DNA from: Solobacterium sp.
GTDB taxonomy: Bacteria > Bacillota_I > Bacilli_A > Erysipelotrichales > Erysipelotrichaceae
Direction of reading: 5' to 3'
NCBI GenBank assembly: GCA_017514645.1
Contig: JAFWJP010000298.1
Location: 1 to 10,061, forward strand
DNA length: 10,061 nt
Shown: one piece after another, positions 6,317-10,061 of the stretch
How positions within the stretch are numbered: the first letter of the stretch is position 1
Layout of the letters: every line of letters starts with the position of its first letter
The notes under the pieces: generated by a model
What the model was told of the DNA's origin: nothing
Seen by the model: the letters and a program-made list of their open reading frames with translations, nothing else
Database searches by the model: none
Position numbers and translations under genes: made by a program

Positions 6317-7837
6317 TTACAGCATCGGGGCAAACAATCTCAGTACACCCAGCAGAAATTCCTTCATAGGCCGGTACTTCGATTCCTTGAGCGTTACTTC
6401 ATGTGACCGGGTGATTGCCCCCAGTACATCGTCACGGATCTCTGGAATTGATTCTGAACCGAACAAGTAGGTTCCGTTCTCAAAGTGCAGATAGAGACTG
6501 CGGTAATCCAGGTTGATCGTTCCGACTGCCGCAACCTGATCATCGGAGACGAACACCTTGGAATGGACAAAACCCGGGGTATATTCGAAGATCCGTACCC
6601 CACCTTCGATCAGAATCCGGTAATAGGAACGGGTGATGTTCCAGACAAGTTTCTTGTCCGGGATCCCCGGTGTTACGATGCGGACGTCCGCGCCGTGCTT
6701 CGCCGCCAGGATCAGGGCGTTGATCATCTCCGTATCAATGATCAGATACGGTGTAAAGATATAGCAGTAATCATTGGCCTGATTCAGGATGCCCATATAG
6801 ATGTTCTGGGCTGTGATTTCCGTATCGAGGGGTGTTTCTCCGAACGGAGCGATATAGCCGTCTGCTTTTCCGGGAAGCGCTTCTGCCTTGAACTGCAGCC
6901 AGTCTTCATCCGTCTTCCGCAGGGCGTTCCAGTGCGTCAGGAACATCACGGTAAACGACCAGACCGCTTCACCCCTGACCCGGATCACATTGTCTTTCCA
7001 GTGACCGTACTTGGTCTTCACATTGATATATTCATCAGCCAGATTGATTCCGCCGGAGAACGCTGTCTTTCCGTCAATCACCAGGATCTTGCGATGATCA
7101 CGATGATTCATGATCACACCGAGGATCGGGTTGATGCGGTTGAACGGAATGCACTTCACACCTTTCTTTTCCAGTTTCCGGGCATAGGTGGCGGACAGGG
7201 TGAACATCGAACCGACATCATCATACATGACCCGGACATCCACACCCTGTGCGGCCTTCTCCTCCAGGATCTCCAGCATGCTGTTCCACATCTGTCCTTC
7301 TTCGATGATGAAGTATTCCAGGAAGATGAACTTCTCTGCCTTCTTCATCTCTTCCAGCATGATGGGAAAGCCGAGATCTCCGAGACTGTAGTAATCAAAT
7401 CCGGTATTGCGGTAGACCGGGAAACCGGATGACCGGGAAATATAGCGGAACTGACCACGGCAGTCCTTCGCGTTGTCCTCTGCTTCCTTCAGCACTTCCT
7501 CATCCTGCACATAGTATTTTTTGGCGGCTTCTGTCGTCATGATGATATTCCGGAATGTCCGGCTGATGATCATATCGGCACCCAGAAAGAGATAAGCGAC
7601 CGTCCCGGGTACCGGCAGTGCTGAAATCAGCAGGATCCACATGATATCAAAGGAAAGATGACGGCTGTTGCGGACGATGAAGAGAATGATCATAATGCTG
7701 AGAAGGCGGAGAATTCCTTCGATCCAGGCTGCCTTTTCACCGAACCAGCGGAATACAGACAGCAGGATCAGGGCTTCCAGCACCGCAAATACCGCAAGGA
7801 ACAGTAAGCGGAAAACATACGTTTTCATCCGTTTCAT
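6317..7837 (-). CDS. cls: Cardiolipin synthase, phospholipase D type
   Basis: Membrane enzyme that would join two phosphatidylglycerol molecules to give cardiolipin and glycerol. The 506 residues begin with two hydrophobic segments (about 8-29 and 41-56) and a third around 64-86 ending in PVPGTVAYLFLG, which is characteristic of bacterial Cls. Two complete HKD motifs follow: HRKILVIDG (248-256, His248, Lys250, Asp255) with SGGIN after it, and HSKVFVSDD (425-433, His425, Lys427, Asp432) with GTINLD after it. Both catalytic half-sites are therefore intact. Length is close to the usual 480-510. The ATG overlaps the upstream GT4 stop (ATGA), with GGAGG at 7845-7849, 7 bases upstream. Its place between a glycosyltransferase and a small membrane protein is unusual for a housekeeping cls. 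A related phosphatidyl-transfer reaction on a glycolipid is possible but not shown. Confidence 0.93.
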   Translation of the reverse strand: MKRMKTYVFRLLFLAVFAVLEALILLSVFRWFGEKAAWIEGILRLLSIMIILFIVRNSRHLSFDIMWILLISALPVPGTVAYLFLGADMIISRTFRNIIMTTEAAKKYYVQDEEVLKEAEDNAKDCRGQFRYISRSSGFPVYRNTGFDYYSLGDLGFPIMLEEMKKAEKFIFLEYFIIEEGQMWNSMLEILEEKAAQGVDVRVMYDDVGSMFTLSATYARKLEKKGVKCIPFNRINPILGVIMNHRDHRKILVIDGKTAFSGGINLADEYINVKTKYGHWKDNVIRVRGEAVWSFTVMFLTHWNALRKTDEDWLQFKAEALPGKADGYIAPFGETPLDTEITAQNIYMGILNQANDYCYIFTPYLIIDTEMINALILAAKHGADVRIVTPGIPDKKLVWNITRSYYRILIEGGVRIFEYTPGFVHSKVFVSDDQVAAVGTINLDYRSLYLHFENGTYLFGSESIPEIRDDVLGAITRSHEVTLKESKYRPMKEFLLGVLRLFAPML

Positions 7838-9039
7838 GTTGTTTCCTCCCGGTCACTGAGAATCTTCCGGTAGAGATTGATCATCCGCTCAGCGAACCCA
7901 TGTTTATCGTAATACATCACTGCACGTTTCCGGCAGACTTCGTGTACTGCGGTTGTTTTCTTCAGGTTTCTGACTGCGGCATACAATGCCGTTATATCTC
8001 CTTCCGGTACGGCTGTACCTGTCATGTCATCGATTGCCTCCGGGCTTCCGCCGACATCATAGGTGACCACCGGTGTCCCGCAAGCAAGGGCTTCAATGTT
8101 AACGGTCGGAAAATTATCCTCATGGGTCGGATTGATCAGGACGTCCGCAGCGGAGTAGTACTCTGCCAGTTCCGACTGGCTGTTCGTCCTCGGCAGGGCG
8201 ATAATGGTGTCAGGCAGTTCCTTTTTCACATCTTCAGTGATGCCGACCAGCACCAGGACTTCATCTGACGAAAGACGGTCATGAAGCTCCAGAAGGTCCT
8301 CCCGTCCCTTTTCCGCCGATATGGCATTGGCAATTGCCAGGATCATCTTCCGGTTTCCGATTCCGAGGCGTTCACGGACATCACTGTTCACAGGCCGGAA
8401 TATCCCGGTATCGATACCGTTGGGGATGACGACTGTCGCTGTACCTTTCAGGAATGACATGCGCACCTGATCTGCCATCCACCGACTCGGTGTGACGACA
8501 GTCAGTGAAGGCAAAGAAAGCAATGCCTGTTTCTTTCGTTCATAGTTCTCTGTGCTTCTGTCCAGGAACCAGCTGTAGGAACGGTATTGCGGGCAATTGC
8601 GGCATTGTGTCTTGTATTTGTCACAGGCAAAGCGGACGTAATGCGTGCAGTAACCGGTAAATGCCCAGCAGTCATGGAACGTATAGACAACAGGGATCTT
8701 CTTCTCTCTCGCATAGGCAAAGAAGGTATCGAATACCAGATCATGCCCGTGAATGTTGTGTACATGGATCAGATCCGGCTGATACTCCTGCAGATAATTC
8801 AAAGCACGATCCGTCTGTTTCCGCGCTTCAAAGCCCCAGTTTCCGGCAATCCGCGACTTCAGTGCGTTCACCTTGATCTCCTGATCGGACGCATATTTGA
8901 AAACATTCGCATGCGCATCATTTCCGTAGGTGATCAGCATACGGTTGTCAATGTTCTGTGCGTCCATTTCCTCCGAAATCACCCGCATGAGCATTCCCGG
9001 ACTTCCGGACAATCCTGCGTTGAACTGTGCGATCTTCAT
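7834..9039 (-). CDS. GT4-family glycosyltransferase with five-cysteine cluster (first copy)
   Basis: A GT-B fold, retaining-type glycosyltransferase of 401 residues, resembling the WcaC-type group of exopolysaccharide enzymes. The N-terminal domain holds PDLIHVHNIHGHD (88-100) and the signature HDCWAFTGYC (122-131). The C-terminal donor domain has IPNGID (205-210), a glycine-rich GGSPE (330-334) and EDNFPTVNIEA (307-317), the family's acidic-x7-Glu region. Cysteines 124, 131, 139, 146 and 149 form a C-x6-C-x7-C-x6-C-x2-C array, possibly a metal-binding or structural loop. The same spacing recurs in the transferase at 1207-2436, so the two are paralogues. The start lies 2 bp after the GT2 stop with no clear Shine-Dalgarno sequence, consistent with coupling. 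The 3' end overlaps the cardiolipin synthase start by 4 bp (ATGA). Sugar specificity is unknown. Confidence 0.88.
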   Translation of the reverse strand: MKIAQFNAGLSGSPGMLMRVISEEMDAQNIDNRMLITYGNDAHANVFKYASDQEIKVNALKSRIAGNWGFEARKQTDRALNYLQEYQPDLIHVHNIHGHDLVFDTFFAYAREKKIPVVYTFHDCWAFTGYCTHYVRFACDKYKTQCRNCPQYRSYSWFLDRSTENYERKKQALLSLPSLTVVTPSRWMADQVRMSFLKGTATVVIPNGIDTGIFRPVNSDVRERLGIGNRKMILAIANAISAEKGREDLLELHDRLSSDEVLVLVGITEDVKKELPDTIIALPRTNSQSELAEYYSAADVLINPTHEDNFPTVNIEALACGTPVVTYDVGGSPEAIDDMTGTAVPEGDITALYAAVRNLKKTTAVHEVCRKRAVMYYDKHGFAERMINLYRKILSDREETT

Positions 9040-9041
9040 AG

Positions 9042-9941
9042 TCAGAACGGTTTGAACCCATAGGACCGTTTACGAATGACACGGTCGGTCAGATAGAACA
9101 AGTAACGGATAAAGAGTCCTGCGGAAACACCCGCGGATTTCATATTGCGCACGGCATCTTTCATTTCATGGCGTGGAAGCGCATAGCGCCAGCGCTCCAG
9201 TGCCGCGATCTTCATCACCGTATCACGGTCATTTCGGTTCAGAGTTTCAAGATACAAACGGACCTTTGCGAAATACTTCTCATCATCGACGATCAGACTT
9301 TTATATGTAGGGTTCTTCTCACGGATCTCATAGTGGATCGTCAGCAGTTCTTCATCCACATAGGCAAGTTTCCTGTCCTTCAGCAGTTTCACCATGATCT
9401 CGTAATCCTCAAAGCGTGTCAGTTCCGGATCATAGCCGCCGACATCCTTCAGATACTGCGTGCGCACGAGCAGATTTGACCCGCTTCCGGGATAGAACAC
9501 TCTGGCAATCGTCGGCAGGAACACGTCCCCTTCCAGTGTCTCGTGACTGTGGTGGATCCGTCCCCGGCTCAGATATTTGATATACGCGCAATAACAGCAG
9601 CTGTAGTCCTCACCGAGTTCTTCCATGCGCTGGATCTGCTTCTCCAGCTCGGTCGGGGCGATTTCATCATCGTCATCAAGGAATGTGATGTATTTGCCCT
9701 CAGCAATCGCAAGTGCCCGGTTGCGGGCGTTGGAGACACCGAGATTGACCTCATTGACCAGATAAGTGACCTGCCCGACATAAACTGCCATCTGTTCCGC
9801 TGTCTGCCTGTGCCAGTCGGTATCCTTTCCGTTATCATCCACAACAATAATCTCTTTGTCGCAGGTCTGGGCAAGCGCACTGTCAACAGCCCGGCTGATG
9901 CGGTCGGGCCTGTGATAAGTGGTGATGACGATTGTTGCCAT
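9042..9941 (-). CDS. Family 2 (GT-A fold) glycosyltransferase
   Basis: Probably transfers a sugar from a nucleotide-sugar donor to the growing lipid-linked repeat unit on the cytoplasmic face of the membrane. The 299-residue protein opens with the GT2 strand ATIVITTYHRP (2-12), followed by IIVVDDN (31-37) for nucleotide binding, NxGVSNARN (66-73) and the metal-binding DxD-type motif FLDDDDE (87-93). An FEDYE motif (177-181) lies near the expected catalytic acidic region. Length is typical of a single-domain GT2. The start was chosen because the GT-A fold begins immediately after this methionine, but no ribosome site precedes it and the frame stays open to the window edge. The next gene starts 2 bp after its TGA, so the two are probably translationally coupled. 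Donor and acceptor sugars cannot be deduced. Confidence 0.85.
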   Translation of the reverse strand: MATIVITTYHRPDRISRAVDSALAQTCDKEIIVVDDNGKDTDWHRQTAEQMAVYVGQVTYLVNEVNLGVSNARNRALAIAEGKYITFLDDDDEIAPTELEKQIQRMEELGEDYSCCYCAYIKYLSRGRIHHSHETLEGDVFLPTIARVFYPGSGSNLLVRTQYLKDVGGYDPELTRFEDYEIMVKLLKDRKLAYVDEELLTIHYEIREKNPTYKSLIVDDEKYFAKVRLYLETLNRNDRDTVMKIAALERWRYALPRHEMKDAVRNMKSAGVSAGLFIRYLFYLTDRVIRKRSYGFKPF

Positions 9942-10061
9942 GCCGTTCGGCGTGTCGGCCAGCTCTGCCTTGGCCTTGGCCTCTGCCCTCTGGTAGCTGA
10001 TGTACTTGCCCGTGTACGTGATGCTCCCCTTCCTGTCGGTGACCGTGACCCTGTATGCCCA
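9942..10061 (-). other. Right-edge segment with foreign-looking codon use, open in frame into the GT2 gene
   Basis: Read on the minus strand, these 120 bases form 40 stop-free codons that join the downstream glycosyltransferase frame directly. The reading begins WAYRVTVTDRKG and ends ELADTPNG just before the methionine of the transferase. It looks like real protein: alternating beta-type residues, then an Ala/Lys/Glu-rich helix. 37 of the 40 codons end in G or C, and all three arginines are AGG, unlike the mixed third positions of the neighbouring genes. The other two minus-strand frames give His/Gly-rich or low-complexity readings. There is no Shine-Dalgarno sequence before the ATG at 9941. 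It could be the end of another gene joined here by recombination, a chimeric contig end, or a genuine N-terminal extension. I do not recognise the family. Confidence 0.5.

Noticed and set aside
6485..7432. Plus-strand open frame of 315 codons opposite the cardiolipin synthase
   Set aside because: It lies wholly antisense to a gene with both HKD motifs intact, has no recognisable domain, and its Asp/Arg/His/Ile-rich make-up is what the complement of cls codons gives.
1..10061. CRISPR arrays, insertion sequences, tRNA or rRNA genes
   Set aside because: No regularly spaced repeats, transposase-like frames with terminal inverted repeats, or tRNA/rRNA sequences were seen; coding genes fill nearly all of the window.

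Overview
This window is part of a cell-surface polysaccharide (capsule or exopolysaccharide) biosynthesis locus. Every supported gene lies on the minus strand, so it reads from right to left. Mid-range GC, strong GGAGG-type ribosome sites, a two-hydrophobic-domain cardiolipin synthase and Staphylococcus-like CapE/CapF proteins suggest a member of the Bacillota. An Erysipelotrichales- or Clostridia-like gut or oral lineage is a guess only.

Layout in transcription order. The first unit runs from about 9941 to 5981: a family 2 glycosyltransferase, a GT4 glycosyltransferase with a five-cysteine cluster, a phospholipase-D-type cardiolipin synthase that overlaps it by 4 bp, and a 108-residue protein with two membrane segments. 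A short hairpin followed by five T residues comes directly after that last stop codon. The next gene has a near-consensus promoter (CTGACA, 18 bp, TATAAT). The -10 box ends only 7 bases before the ATG, so the message is probably leaderless. The second unit runs from 5903 to 153: an initiating polyprenyl-phosphate sugar phosphotransferase, a CapE-type UDP-GlcNAc 4,6-dehydratase (5-inverting), a CapF-type epimerase/reductase split by an in-frame TAA, a second five-cysteine GT4, and a third GT4-type transferase. The left edge looks like the promoter and ribosome site of a further gene that starts just outside the window.

How the genes fit together (inference): the phosphotransferase would place the first sugar phosphate on undecaprenyl phosphate, CapE/CapF would supply a 6-deoxy-L-amino-sugar nucleotide, and the four glycosyltransferases would extend the repeat unit. 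No flippase, polymerase, ABC exporter or chain-length regulator is visible, and neither is the CapG-type 2-epimerase. These must lie outside the window or be missing.

The points most worth checking are the nonsense codon in capF, the cardiolipin synthase built into a glycosyltransferase operon, the leaderless promoter, the twin GT4 proteins with identically spaced cysteines, and the last 120 bases at the right edge. That edge segment has very different codon use and reads in frame into the GT2 gene, so it may be a recombination or assembly junction.
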